This document shows, in pieces, positions 29,801-40,000 of a stretch of 64,000 nucleotides of DNA (position 1 is its first letter; the number at the start of each line of letters is the position of its first letter). The DNA comes from Piezodorus guildinii. Taxonomy: Eukaryota > Arthropoda > Insecta > Hemiptera > Pentatomidae. A model generated the notes under the pieces. That model saw nothing but the letters and a program-made list of their open reading frames with translations, was not told the DNA's origin and made no database searches. The position numbers were made by a program, and so were the translations under genes. The stretch spans positions 89,201,169 through 89,265,168 of the forward strand of contig CM041292.1 in NCBI GenBank assembly GCA_023052935.1. The letters are read 5' to 3'.

Positions 29801-31246
29801 TTATTTTTATATAATTTTGTCAGGTCATAGCTTACCTTTTATGTGCATGTTATGATATAAATAAATAATTGACATCAGATATAGAAACTATGTTTTATTG
29901 TGCCGTGTGTTTCCTTTAACATTGACATTTAGTCTTAGTGGTGCCATTCATACAGATCTATATTAGGTTAATTGTTCTTCAAGATATTACATGATTCAGT
30001 TACTCTGATTTTGAACAATCATTCAGGTGATGGTGTGATTGAGCAACCAGAAATAATCATTTCCATAAGTTGTCTATGATGGGATCAATATATTATCGAA
30101 ATATATTTATTTTAATATTCATTCCAGATATTGATAACCATATCAACAGTATAATTTCTACAAAAGGTTTTTAACTGCTATTTATTTTATCATAATTTAC
30201 TACAAAAAATAATGTCTACTTGTCTGAAGAAGTCTTTTTCCATTCGAGACCTGAGAAATTTTATGTCAAGAAGATTTAAAACTTTTTGTTGTTCAGTTCT
30301 GACTAATTATTCTGTTTAGGCCTGTTTTCAATATATTCTTTGGGAAACAATTTCGTTTTATTAAGGCTAAATGATTACACACATGTATGTCTGTGATATA
30401 TCCTGGAGAAATAATTTTTGCTTATTTAAAAAAAAAGGTTACTTTAATATATCTTTTGAGGATTATCTAACCATTTCTCGGTGGTTATTTTCTTAATAGA
30501 AACAGGGATTTTACTCATATTTTTTAAATTTCTATTTTTTTGTTCTACTTTGTTAGGTTTGTGCTGGAAGTGGACTTTGAAAATAAATGTAGAACTGATG
30601 GTTTCAAATACAAATTTTATATATAGTTTGGAATGTGACTTTCATAATAAAATTATTTTTAGAGCATAATGGCTTGTGCCTTTCTTAGGGCCCTTCAAAA
30701 CCATTCACTTGATTTATTCTGATTGTAGAAAGCCCTTCAGCTGACTGAATCATGAAAATGTGTTGTCTCTGCTGCTTATGGATTTAATATATTATTATGT
30801 ATTTGACTGATTTATTTTTCAATATTATTTGATATTTTGCACCTTGTTTTGATATGAATTGATATCAGTGTTTTAATTAACACTTGTGAACTAATATTGT
30901 GATAATATTTGGGTCTTTTTCTCATGGCTGATTAGGTCACAAGTGGTAATGTTCAGTTAGGTATTAAAGGATTGTGGTTGTATAGTCCTGAATGTTTTTT
31001 CTTTAAATTTTGTTAGTTGAATATGATCTTATATTTTATTTATTTTAAATTAAACCTCACAAATAATTAGAGGTGTTAAAACATTTGTATTATTTTGTTA
31101 ATAAAATATTTCAGATTGAAGATCCCCACTTTATTGCTAGACTGTGCCTTCTTGCCTTGCTAACTATTTCTACTATTGCTGGATTTTGCTTCCTTTGTGT
31201 TGACACTCTTATGGCTCAGACCAGACCTGCATTACTTAGACTGTAG
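26623..31246 (+). CDS. TMEM218: TMEM218-like membrane protein, two coding exons, 108 residues
   Basis: TMEM218 is a small multi-pass protein of the ciliary transition zone. Exons 26623-26817 (65 codons) and 31115-31246 (43 codons plus TAG) join in phase 0 with a GT-AG intron of 4.3 kb. The product has three hydrophobic segments: about residues 5-30 (VFGVGIGTFIILFLLAASFV), 36-57 (IFIVFSFVFITLLLLIP) and 75-95 (LCLLALLTISTIAGFCFLC). GVGIGTFI, LLLLIPRS and the PHFIARLCLLALL block follow the family pattern, and the length is near the vertebrate 115. Start: ATG at 26623, with the open frame reaching only nine bases further upstream (GTG). The intron holds a large palindrome and a dead LINE. Confidence 0.8.
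26993..27022 (-). ncRNA. Hammerhead-ribozyme-like core, left arm
   Basis: Mirror copy of the 27072-27100 core on the minus strand, with one extra base in the stem II region. The same limits apply. Confidence 0.38.
27072..27100 (+). ncRNA. Hammerhead-ribozyme-like core, right arm
   Basis: CTGATGA (27072-27078), then a GACCC/GGGTC stem with a short loop, then GAAAC (27096-27100). This matches the invariant CUGAUGA-stem II-GAAA core of hammerhead ribozymes, which Penelope-like retroelements are known to carry. I could not resolve stems I and III or a cleavage triplet, so self-cleavage is unproven. Confidence 0.4.
27177..28475. other. TMEM218-like intron, AT-rich
   Basis: No coding signal, no repeat recognised. 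Contains a short GGTGGTGGCGGCAA run near 27880 only. Confidence 0.5.
28476..29410 (-). mobile_element. Decayed LINE reverse transcriptase (Jockey/I type)
   Basis: Minus-strand frames give ADYIDDIAIYSISMNSERE (the catalytic YxDD), then TLNITVNPKKTDSIIFLS and, lower down, NMSPKTAKEFQQFQNGVL and ELPKVKDFISWRKIKFFDS. Many stops. It sits inverted in the TMEM218-like intron. Confidence 0.65.
29411..31114. other. TMEM218-like intron, 3' part
   Basis: AT-rich, no gene or recognised element. Short open frames here have no family signal. Confidence 0.5.
31115..31246 (+). CDS. TMEM218: TMEM218-like exon 2
   Basis: Starts IEDPHFIARLCLLALL after acceptor ATATTTCAG, encodes the third membrane segment and stops at TAG 31244-31246. 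The C-terminus is short and basic (RPALLRL). Confidence 0.82.
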   Translation: MEDPHFIARLCLLALLTISTIAGFCFLCVDTLMAQTRPALLRL

Positions 31247-31865
31247 GTGCCATATTTAAAATGAAAGGTATACTATCAAAACTAATTTATTATTTATTTA
31301 TATTTGTTTAGTTTATTGTTTCATATATTTTAATTATGCTTATTTATTTTTTATTTTTTGACCGCCAATTTTTCTGAGTATTATTTTCAAAAAGCTCTAG
31401 CGTGTGTTTGCTTTTTTTTATACCTAGATAATGAAAAAAAAGTGTTTAAAATGGATTTCATGCTACGAATTTGTTAAAATGAGCTTTATTTCCAAATGCA
31501 TGATGTAAACCTCATTAACTGCAATATGTTCATTAGTTTAATAAGACAATCATGTGGTTTTCTAAAAAAGTTGTTTTTGCTGCTTTTCTTTCTTCAGTTT
31601 TGATTGTTAGGATGCAATGTATATTTGGAAATAGATAGATCTTTATTAGAAGAAATATTTTTTCTCATTTTTTATTGCTGTGTTCTATGAAAATATTTTA
31701 TGCACATCTATGACTTCTGTATTGAAGCAGTTGACGATATATATTTTATGCTTCTTAAAGAGCTTAAAAGATTTATTCAGGAAGAAGTATCGCTCATATG
31801 TTGATTTAAAAACTATTAATCTTTTTATTTACTTAAATTGTCTCCCTACTGAGTAAATGATCAGT

Positions 31866-32094
31866 TGTTTGTTTGTTTATTTATTTAACGTCACTTTATG
31901 CTACTATGGCTAATCGGACGATGCTACAGTGGGAGTCCTAAATTTTGCCTATCCAGGTTTTATTAGGATAGGGATCTTTAATGAGTACCTGACATCACAC
32001 AGGCTCGGGACCACCTTTTAACGTCCCCTCAGAAGGACGGCGTAACTAAGGATATATTACTCCCATTAAAAAATCCTAGGACCACCTGCGGATT
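31866..32094 (-). mobile_element. SINE family 2, 5'-truncated, with 13-bp target duplication
   Basis: Sense is minus: the body matches 19040-19340, ending in the CAAACAAACAAAC-type tail at 31866. The direct repeat GTAAATGATCAGT flanks it exactly (31853-31865 and 32095-32107). The tRNA-like head is missing, so it was 5'-truncated on insertion. It lies about 0.6 kb downstream of the TMEM218-like stop. Confidence 0.9.
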
Positions 32095-32409
32095 GTAAAT
32101 GATCAGTGAATCACACCATCCACACATTGTTTTTTTGTCGTGATTGAGAAGTAAATTGTAAACGATTTTCGCCATTCTTCTTATTAATGTTATTTTTTTT
32201 TTTTTAAATATATTTATTGGTATTTACAACTGTATAATAAAATACATTTAGTAAATGTGATACAAGATAAGTTGACATGATTCATATGTAGGGATACTAC
32301 CCATTGGCAGCTCCCCAAAGACTATGTTAAACAAGAAGGTCTCGGGGCCATCTTCTTTTCAGACGTCTCGGAGGATTATCAGGGATTGTAGAGGAAGCAA
32401 GGATTGAAA

Positions 32410-35019
32410 CTAGTGGGTTAGAGTGGGAATGGAGTTTGTCATGAAAGGAGTGGTACCTGGTTCGGGCCAAGTCAGCAACAAAGGTAATATTAAGGTCTTT
32501 ATGGATGAGTTTATTTGTGACAAAATAAGGAGCATTGAGGATTTTTCGAAGGATTTTGGATTTAAGGATTGGAGACGAGATGAATTTGATGGTTTAGTAG
32601 AGCCCCAAATCTCTACTCCGTAAGTCCATATTGGTCTTATGATAGTCATGTAGATGAGTCTTTTGTACTTAAGTGGAAGGTTTGAGCGTTTGTCCAGTAA
32701 GTGTTGAAGTAGTCGAAAATGTCGAGCAGTTTCTTGTCTTTTCAGTCTTGTATGAGGGTTCCAAGTGAGACGTTTGTCCAGGTGTAGTCCTAAGTATCGG
32801 ATCTGTTCAACTGGGACAAGAGGAGTGTTATTGAAGGATACTGTTGGGCAGGTTGTCATTGGTTTACGACGAAGGGTAAAGGTTATTTGGTGGGATTTAT
32901 TGGAATTTATTTTTATTCTCCAATTCTGACACCATACTTCAAGGTCTCTGATATGGGATTGAAGAGTTTGGGAGGCAATAATTGGATCGTTGTTGACTGA
33001 TAACACACAAGTGTCATCAGCATAGGTAGAAAGGAAAGTGCTAGGATGGGATGGGATATCAGCTGTATAAACTGTGTAAAGGATGGGTCCTAAAATACTG
33101 CCTTGAGGAACACCTGCGTACTGATTAAAAAGGGGTGAATAGGAATTATTATGATTTACTTTGAAGGACCTGCCTGTGAGATAGGACTGGATAATGAGGA
33201 AGTATGTAGGTGGAAGGAATGTACAGAGTTTGTAAAGCAATCCCGGGTGCCACACTCGGTCAAAGGCCTGTTCTACATCGAGAAAGGCTCCCGTGCAGTA
33301 CAATCCGCGCTCCAATGAAGACGAGACAACATCCACCACACAATGGCATTGCTGGATAGTGGAGTGGGATGTTCGGAAACCAAACTGATGATCTGGGATA
33401 ATGTGATTGGAATCAAGGATGGGATATATGCGTTTAAGCAGAAGTTTTTCCAGAATTTTACCCATGATGCATATAAGAGAGATAGGACGGTAGGAGTATG
33501 GGTATTCAGGAGGCTTTTTGGGTTTGGGGATCATTTTAATGATGGATAATTTCCAGGAAGCGGGAAAATACGTGGATCGGAGAACGGCATTACAGATGTA
33601 AGTGAGATATAGGATGGCTTTTCGAGGAAGTAGTTTTAGGATATGGGAAGTTATAAGATCATGTCCAGGAGCTTTGCGAGATGGTAAACTCTGGATGATG
33701 TTTGATATTTCGGATGGATGGAACGCTTTAGGGGGAAGATTCATTTGGAGGGGAATATCCAGTTCTGCTTCAATACATTCGAGGTGATGAGGATTAAGGA
33801 TATCAGGATGAGGGTTATATATTTTAGAGAGATGTTGTGCGAACGTCCGGGATTTTTCGTCGTCTGATCTTGTCCAGGATTGTGATTCATTTAGGAGAGG
33901 ATGATTAAAATCTTTGAACTTTAGTTTTTTAGTGGTCGTCCACAGTGAGTTATCGGTGGTAGTGAGGTTTTCGGTCATGTTAAGTAAAGTTTGAGTTTTG
34001 AATTTCCTGAGTTCTGATTTTAGTTTGTTGGTCAATTTTGTATAATTTGTTTTATCTGAAGGATATCTTGTCCTATGCCACTTCGATCTTGCTCTGCGTT
34101 TTTCTCTTAATAAGATACGAATGTGCTGTGGCAGTGCAGTCTGTGGAGTAGTATTGATGTTGAATGTGGATGAAGTATTATCTTTTATACTGTTAGTTAT
34201 TGAGTCCGTCAGTATTCCTACAGCTTTATCAATGTCATGTCTAGTCTTTAGTGGAATTTTTAGGTCCAATGTATTCTCCAAGTCGCATTGGAATCCGTCC
34301 CAGTCCACTCGTCCTGTAATTAATGAGGTGATGGGGGGTTTAGAAACAAAGGTCGAATGCAAGGATAGCAGAACTGGACTGTGATCTGATGAAAGGTCAT
34401 TCAGGGTTTCGATCATAGTTTGGGAGAAGGATATCTGAGAGGAGACAAATATATCCAGGATATCACGACGTTTTCGGAGTGATGTAGGCCAATAAGTTGG
34501 GTTCATGGGTGAGAGAATAGAATAACAATTTGAGATTGAGATACTTGAGAGGATACTGCCACGGGGGTTGGATGTTCGACAACCCCATCGCTGGTGTTTG
34601 GCGTTAAAGTCTCCTCCAGCAATGAAGCGCGGTCCTAATGATCGAAATAGGGTATCAAGTTGGATATACGGAAGGGATTTATTAGGAGGACAGTATACAG
34701 CTGAAAGGGTAACATGGAAAGGACGACTTGAAATGATTATAGAGGTTGACTGTATGGTGTCAGTTGGAGTAGAAGGAATAAGGGAATGCGATATGGAATT
34801 ATGGATAAGGATGCATGATCCGGCATGGGCAGTGTTGTCGGGGTGGTCTGATCTATAAGTGATGTAGTCTCGTATGTAAAATTTTGATCGTTGAGTGAAG
34901 TGGGTTTCAGTCAGTAGTGCGTCTATCTGTTTGTCATGTAGAAATATGTCCAGTTCGTCACGGTGATTATGTAGGCCATTAGCATTCCACAATACTATAG
35001 TCAGGGGCTTCATATTCAT
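32410..35019 (-). CDS. Jockey ORF2: endonuclease and reverse transcriptase, 869 residues
   Basis: APE-type endonuclease at residues about 5-225 (WNANGLHNHRDEL, LLTETHFTQRS, GGDFNAKHQRWG, SDHSPVLLSL), then RT at about 420-700 (PSRKAPGHDLITSHILKLLP, SYRPISLI, FLDVEQAFDRVW, AGVPQGSILGPILY, the catalytic TYADDTCVLS) and a basic C-terminal region. The ATG overlaps the ORF1 stop as ATGA. The last 50 or so codons are out of frame: compared with the 60.6 kb copy, one G is missing from GGATTTAAGG near 32561, and the original stop would fall at 32327-32329. Probably non-functional for that reason only. Confidence 0.93.
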   Translation of the reverse strand: MNMKPLTIVLWNANGLHNHRDELDIFLHDKQIDALLTETHFTQRSKFYIRDYITYRSDHPDNTAHAGSCILIHNSISHSLIPSTPTDTIQSTSIIISSRPFHVTLSAVYCPPNKSLPYIQLDTLFRSLGPRFIAGGDFNAKHQRWGCRTSNPRGSILSSISISNCYSILSPMNPTYWPTSLRKRRDILDIFVSSQISFSQTMIETLNDLSSDHSPVLLSLHSTFVSKPPITSLITGRVDWDGFQCDLENTLDLKIPLKTRHDIDKAVGILTDSITNSIKDNTSSTFNINTTPQTALPQHIRILLREKRRARSKWHRTRYPSDKTNYTKLTNKLKSELRKFKTQTLLNMTENLTTTDNSLWTTTKKLKFKDFNHPLLNESQSWTRSDDEKSRTFAQHLSKIYNPHPDILNPHHLECIEAELDIPLQMNLPPKAFHPSEISNIIQSLPSRKAPGHDLITSHILKLLPRKAILYLTYICNAVLRSTYFPASWKLSIIKMIPKPKKPPEYPYSYRPISLICIMGKILEKLLLKRIYPILDSNHIIPDHQFGFRTSHSTIQQCHCVVDVVSSSLERGLYCTGAFLDVEQAFDRVWHPGLLYKLCTFLPPTYFLIIQSYLTGRSFKVNHNNSYSPLFNQYAGVPQGSILGPILYTVYTADIPSHPSTFLSTYADDTCVLSVNNDPIIASQTLQSHIRDLEVWCQNWRIKINSNKSHQITFTLRRKPMTTCPTVSFNNTPLVPVEQIRYLGLHLDKRLTWNPHTRLKRQETARHFRLLQHLLDKRSNLPLKYKRLIYMTIIRPIWTYGVEIWGSTKPSNSSRLQSLNPKSFEKSSMLLILSQINSSIKTLILPLLLTWPEPGTTPFMTNSIPTLTH

Positions 35020-35251
35020 CGTGGGAGATTAAATGGGATTTCTGAAAGGAGTCTCGTGAGAAGGGTGACAAGAGGTTTAATGGTTTCTGCAAGATCTGAG
35101 AGAAAGGAGTTCAGGATGGAGTGTATGCTAGAAAGATCTTGGTTGGGAAAAGGGTGTGGATAAGGAGCGTGAGAAGGATATGTTATGTGGTCAGGAGTGT
35201 TGACAGGAGAATGGATTTGGCGTTGGGTACGAGGATGTTCAGTCCTCTGTG
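35016..35251 (-). CDS. Jockey ORF1, C-terminal 78 codons
   Basis: Proline/histidine-rich linker followed by SIHSILNSFLSDLAETIKPL, the usual hydrophobic end of Jockey ORF1. It stops at TGA 35016-35018, sharing ATGA with ORF2. The open frame continues past 35251 into target DNA by chance. The RNA-binding zinc knuckles were lost to 5' truncation. Confidence 0.75.
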
Positions 35252-35386
35252 TTAATGTTATTAAAAACCAAAAACAGAATACGAAAAATGTATAATCCAG
35301 ACCAATTTGGAAAAATTTGAATAATAACTTATCAAGTTTTGAAAACACTCATATTTTCCTTATCCATTTCTGCACCTAAAAAAAGA

Positions 35387-35390
<4 letters not shown>

Positions 35391-35459
<69 letters not shown>
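35391..35459. repeat. (TA)n microsatellite
   Basis: About 34 uninterrupted TA units. Confidence 0.97.
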
Positions 35460-35461
<2 letters not shown>

Positions 35462-35769
35462 CTTTTAAGTGACAGGAACTGTTCAAGGAATATAAAGGTG
35501 CCTACGCACTATGGTGCTGCATCCATATGGATGATCCAACTTCAGTCAGATTCTTGGGGCTTTTCTCTCTGGTTTAACCTCCAATTTTTCAACTTTTTTT
35601 CTGAAATTGTTTCTCATATCTATTTCTTCTTTGGTTATTTTTGTCAATTCCAAGTCTTTTTTAACATTTTGAACTATTCTCCTGCATTGAGTTTCTGTAA
35701 CAGAGATATTTTCCATGAAATGTATGTGATGAAGTATAGTCCACTAAAAATCAAAATATTTTTCTAATA

Positions 35770-35990
35770 TTAATAATAATAATAATAATAATAATTCTTT
35801 ATTTATTCTGGGACAAGTCCCTTCAGAATAACATAACAGGAAAAAAAAAAAGGTGGACTTAAAACTAGAGTCTTAGAGTAAAATGAATAAAAAATAGAAA
35901 AGAATTAAACTAATAGCATGAACTAATAAAATAACTTAAAAGCTAAATTGTAATAAAAATGTACAAACCAGAAAAATAAAAGTATGTTAA
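35770..35990 (-). repeat. 3' end of R4/Dong-like LINE with (TTA)n tail
   Basis: Reverse complement of 10271-10540: (TAA)n on plus at 35770-35795, then TTTATTCTGGGACAAGTCCC and CTAGAGTCTTAGAGTA. Only the untranslated 3' end is present. Confidence 0.65.
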
Positions 35991-36065
35991 CATGAGAAAC
36001 AAAAAATTATATAAAAAAAAAAAAAAAATTTAATCAGATAAAAGAAATATATATACACATATATA

Positions 36066-36085
36066 AAACACACACACACACACAC

Positions 36086-36152
<67 letters not shown>

Positions 36153-36306
36153 CTATATAATATATATACATACATACACACATACACATAAACACATACA
36201 TATACATACGCATACATACATACACACACACATTTATATATATCCATATATACACACACACATACACACGTACATACATACACACATATACACGCACATA
36301 CACACA
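36066..36306. repeat. Compound (CA)n/(TA)n/(CATA)n microsatellite
   Basis: CA repeats at 36066-36089, TA repeats to about 36147, then CATA/CACA-rich sequence to 36306. Long minus-strand frame 35987-36319 is only this repeat read through. Confidence 0.95.
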
Positions 36307-36506
36307 CCAGCATATGCATGTATGCACACAGTTTTTAAAAACAAAGGAAATTACTATTCTTCTTTAAACATATTTATAATTTGATCTTGCAACTTTGAAA
36401 AGATAATGATTTCAAATATTCTCTGTTGAATTTACCGTTGAAGATGATAATTAAATAAGTAAATCTGTTCTATTATTTATTAGTTAATTATTCTTGAAAT
36501 TAGCAT

Positions 36507-38391
36507 CTACTTGGGATTATTTAGAAATTGGATTGATAGGAAATGGCTAAATAGACATGATTTGAATGTGGAGAGAGATTGGGAGTCACGGATATTAGGG
36601 GGAATGGAGTTCCATAGGGAGGCGGATCGTATTAAGAAAGATCTATCGAAAGATGCGGATCGATGGGACGTTATATACAGATCTGAAGGCCGTGAGCAGG
36701 GTGTAACGGAACGAACGGAGGATTTGAATATAAGGAGATCTGAGATGTAAAACGGACACCGGGATTGGATAACTTGGTAGAGGAAGGATGCCAGGAAGTA
36801 TTTACGGCGGTAGGAAGGGAAAAGCCACTTCAACTCTTCGTAAAAACGAGTTACAGAGGTGTCTCTGGATATCCCAAAGATGAAACGTATAAAGCAGTTA
36901 AACATTCGTTTTAGTTTTGCCTCGAGATCCCCAGAGACACCTCCATACACCGCACAGCAGTAGTCGAAGTGGGGAAATATTAAGGAACTTACCAAAAGCT
37001 TACGGGTTTCTATAGGAAGAAGGGGACGGAGGTAATTCAGAAGTTTTAAGGTGGAGAATGTACGACGGGAGATTTCGGAAACATGATTTTTCCAGGAAAG
37101 GGTTTGATCGAGGGTAACTCCGAGGTTTTTAACGGAAAGATGGAATTGTATTGGATTATTATTCAGAAACATAGTGGGAATCGGTGGAAGTGTCTTAAGG
37201 AGGGGATTGGAACCTATTACAATTGCCTTGGTCTTCTTAGTGTTCAAATTAAGCTTGTTGTCCGCTGCCAAATGCTGATTCGATTCAGATCCTCTTGAAG
37301 CATTTCCGTGGCTTGTAATAGGTGGGAAGGAGGAAAGGATAGATAGATTTGGAAATCATCTGCATAGATATGGTATTGGGAGTGATTGATCATTAATATA
37401 AATTGCAAATAAAGAAGGGGATAATGATGATCCCTGAGGTACACCACAGGATAGAGGCAGGGTTCTGGAAGGAGCTTGACCTGGGGTCACTACATACTGT
37501 GAGCGGTTGGAGATGAAGGATTTGAACCAGCGCAGAGCACTGTTCGATAGTGGAATATTTCGTAGTTTGGCCAGAAGGATGTTATGGTCTACAGTATCAA
37601 ATGCTTTAGAGAAATCTAGAAGGATGAGGATGGTTAGTTTTTGGTGTTCTATAGCGGATTGGAGGTCTTGAGTTATTTTTAGTAGGGCGGATTGGGTTGA
37701 ATAACCCGGTCGGAAGCCGGATTGGAAAGGGTTAATAAGGGAACGTTCCTCTAAAAAATTTGATAACTGGATTTGTGCTAGGCGTTCTAGGGGTTTGGAT
37801 AAATTAGAAAGGAGAGAAATAGGACGGAAATCAGAAGGTGAGGTAGGATTTGGAACTTTGTTTAATGGACGAACTAAGGCAGTTTTCCAGGAATTAGGAA
37901 ATATGGTATTTTGAAAAGAAAAAATTGTAGATATGGTATAGTACTGGTATTAAAACGGGAAGACAAGCTTTTATCAGTTTTACGGGAATATTGTCGGGTC
38001 CATAATCATTGGTATGAGATTTAAGGATAGCTGTTTGTATTTCATCATAGGAGAGGTGGGAGAAAAAGAAGCTATCTGGATTGAAACTCTGATGGCCTAT
38101 ATCGGAGGCAGGAAAAGAAACAGGAGCAAAGGATATAAAGTGATTGTTGAGCTCGTCTGGAGAAACAGGGAGAGGAGTGTGGTTATTGGATTTTAGGATA
38201 GATAATTTTCGGATAATTTTCCATTTGGATTTGGAGTCAGGAGCATTGGAAAGTGAGTTATGGATGTGTAGGGATTTAGCTCGTCGAACCGCGTCCTGGG
38301 TTCTATTGCGTAATTGTTTAAAGTAGTCGTAATCAGACGGCATACGAGTGCGTCGAAATTTTCTTCTTGCTGCTTCTCTTTTTTTCATCAT
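36507..38391 (-). pseudogene. CR1-like ORF2 reverse transcriptase
   Basis: Linker and fingers at 37894-38391 (YGPDNIPVKLIKACLP), then after a frameshift SDFRPISLLSNLSKPLERL, LLDFSKAFDTVDHN, GVPQGSSLSPLLFAIYIND, YADDFQIYLS (37244-37447 in another frame) and the 254-codon C-terminal frame 36507-37271 (FPHFDYCCAVYGG). At least three frame changes; inactive. Confidence 0.85.
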
Positions 38392-38400
38392 CTCCTTTAG

Positions 38401-39306
38401 TCATGAGTTATCCAGGGCGCGGTTGGACGGCGAAAACATTCGGGTTTTCAAAGGTGCATGAAGGTCTAGTAAGGTTTTGAGGTATGAGGTAAGAGTGGAT
38501 ATCATATGATCTAGGGAATTAGAGGAGTATATAGTGTCCCAATGGAGTGATTCAAGGTCGGTTTGAAGGGATTCGTAAGAGAGGAAGTCCAAACTACGAT
38601 AGGAGACCACTTTGGGAGTGAAGGATTTCACGGGTAGGCTGTATGAGATCTGGATAAGATCGTGTGATGAAAGGAACGGAACTGGGTGCTGGGAGGATGA
38701 AAGGACTTTTAGAGGAGAGTCAGTAATGTGAAGGTCGAGCCAGGTGTCGGAAAATTGGGTATGATGGGTAGGAAGGTAAGGAACGAGATAAAGATTCATA
38801 GAATAGATTAGGTTAACTAGGAAAGATTTATCATAGGATTCCGCAAGCATATTGGTATTAAAATCTCCAGAGATGATAACATTAGTATAACTGGAGACCC
38901 ATTGGACAAGGGAAGATTCAAACAGGTTATCGAATGGAACATGTGGAGGTCGGTATACCAGGATATATAGAAGAGGAGTTTTGTAGGATAAAATGTCCAC
39001 GAATAGGTATTCAATGTGGGGATAGTCGGGAGATGGAGATTGAAGAAGGATTTTGGCCTTGAGACTGTCGTGTATATACAGCCCCACGCCACCACCCCTG
39101 CGATCAGATCTATCGTGGCGAAAGAAGGAATAATTGGTAAGGGATACTTGAGAGGAAGGAATGTAAGGTTTAAGCCAGGTTTCGGATACTGCTATAATAT
39201 GATAAAAGTTATCTAGAAAATACTGTTGGAATTCATCATAGTGGGCAATAAGGGATTGTGCATTGATGTGACAGGATGTAAGGATATTAGTCATAACTAA
39301 TGTAGG
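38401..39306 (-). pseudogene. CR1-like ORF2 endonuclease
   Basis: The probable start is the Met of MTNILTSCHINAQSL (about 39293) inside a longer open frame. Motifs: IIAVSETWLKPY, RHDRSDRRGGGVGLYIHDSL, ILVYRPPH, ISGDFNTNM and LSSHDLIQISY. The frame stops at TGA 38401-38403, where relatives have Trp (NS-W-LKEM), and continues in the same frame to 37894. Confidence 0.85.
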
Positions 39307-39721
39307 ATATGGGACAGTATGGAAAAGGTTGGTGATTAGGAAATAGGTTATAGCGAATTTTAAAGATATGTATAATTTCAAGAACAGTCGGTATGAAGTT
39401 ATATAGTGTTAGATGAAATAAATAGGTCAAAAATCTATTGATAATTTGAATGAAATGATTGGTTTTTCCAACAGAAAATAATATTACTCGGACAAATAAA
39501 ACATGTAGATAGCCGTAATTAGTGTGCATATAAATAAAAAGTACATTATTATTTAAATAGTCTAGATTGAAAATAACTATTATTGCTTTATAATAAAGAA
39601 AACTAATACTACTGATGTGCCTTATTATTACCAAAATTAATAACAAAAAAATATCCTGAGTGCGAAAAATGATAAGAAATATATTAAAAAAAATAGTCTT
39701 GTGGTGACTTGATCTCGTAAT

Positions 39722-39982
39722 TCAGCTGAATACATCTAAGTCGGATGGTTTATTTATTATGATAGCCGGATGACCGTCAGCCTTCCTACACCTGACCCTG
39801 CCTCCGCTGAACCAAATGTATTTTATGTTGGCTGGTATTTTTTTCTGACGGGCTAGCCAGTAGAGGTGGCGATTGGTGGACGTCATCGCCTCGCTGACGT
39901 AGACTGGGTGAGCACTATTCTGTTCCCAGCCCAAATGACGGGTAGAGAAGTCTCTCTTCACTCTTCGTTGCCGCACCAGCAA
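39722..39982 (-). pseudogene. LINE ORF1, FP-like C-terminal domain
   Basis: YWLARQKKIPANIKYIWFSG followed by RVRCRKADGHPAIII resembles the FP-like C-terminal domain common in ORF1 of arthropod LINEs. Only the last 86 codons are open. Its position just upstream of ORF2 supports one element. Confidence 0.65.
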
Positions 39983-40000
39983 TATAAGGATTAGGTATTT

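Larger units (their letters stand above)
32195..35251 (-). mobile_element. Jockey-type LINE, 5'-truncated, 11-bp target duplication
   Basis: Flanked by TTAATGTTATT at 32184-32194 and 35252-35262. It ends in a poly(A) tail (T on plus, about 32195-32205). It holds the C-terminus of ORF1 and a nearly intact ORF2. It is similar over its 3' part to the copy at 60523-61304, so both belong to one family. Confidence 0.92.
36490..40000 (-). mobile_element. CR1-like LINE with FP-type ORF1, decayed
   Basis: Sense is minus. The ORF1 end (39722-39982) precedes ORF2 (about 39290 to 36507), which carries endonuclease and RT in several frames. The 3' end is near 36490, after the NNPK stop. A shorter relative lies at 19485-19960. 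The 5' end and target duplication were not found. Confidence 0.8.

Noticed and set aside
35339..35767. 142-codon plus-strand frame with a repeated Ile-Tyr block
   Set aside because: Created by the (TA)n tract at 35391-35459; the remainder has no family signal.
35987..36319. 110-codon frame rich in Cys, Val and Tyr
   Set aside because: It is only the compound CA/TA microsatellite read in one frame.
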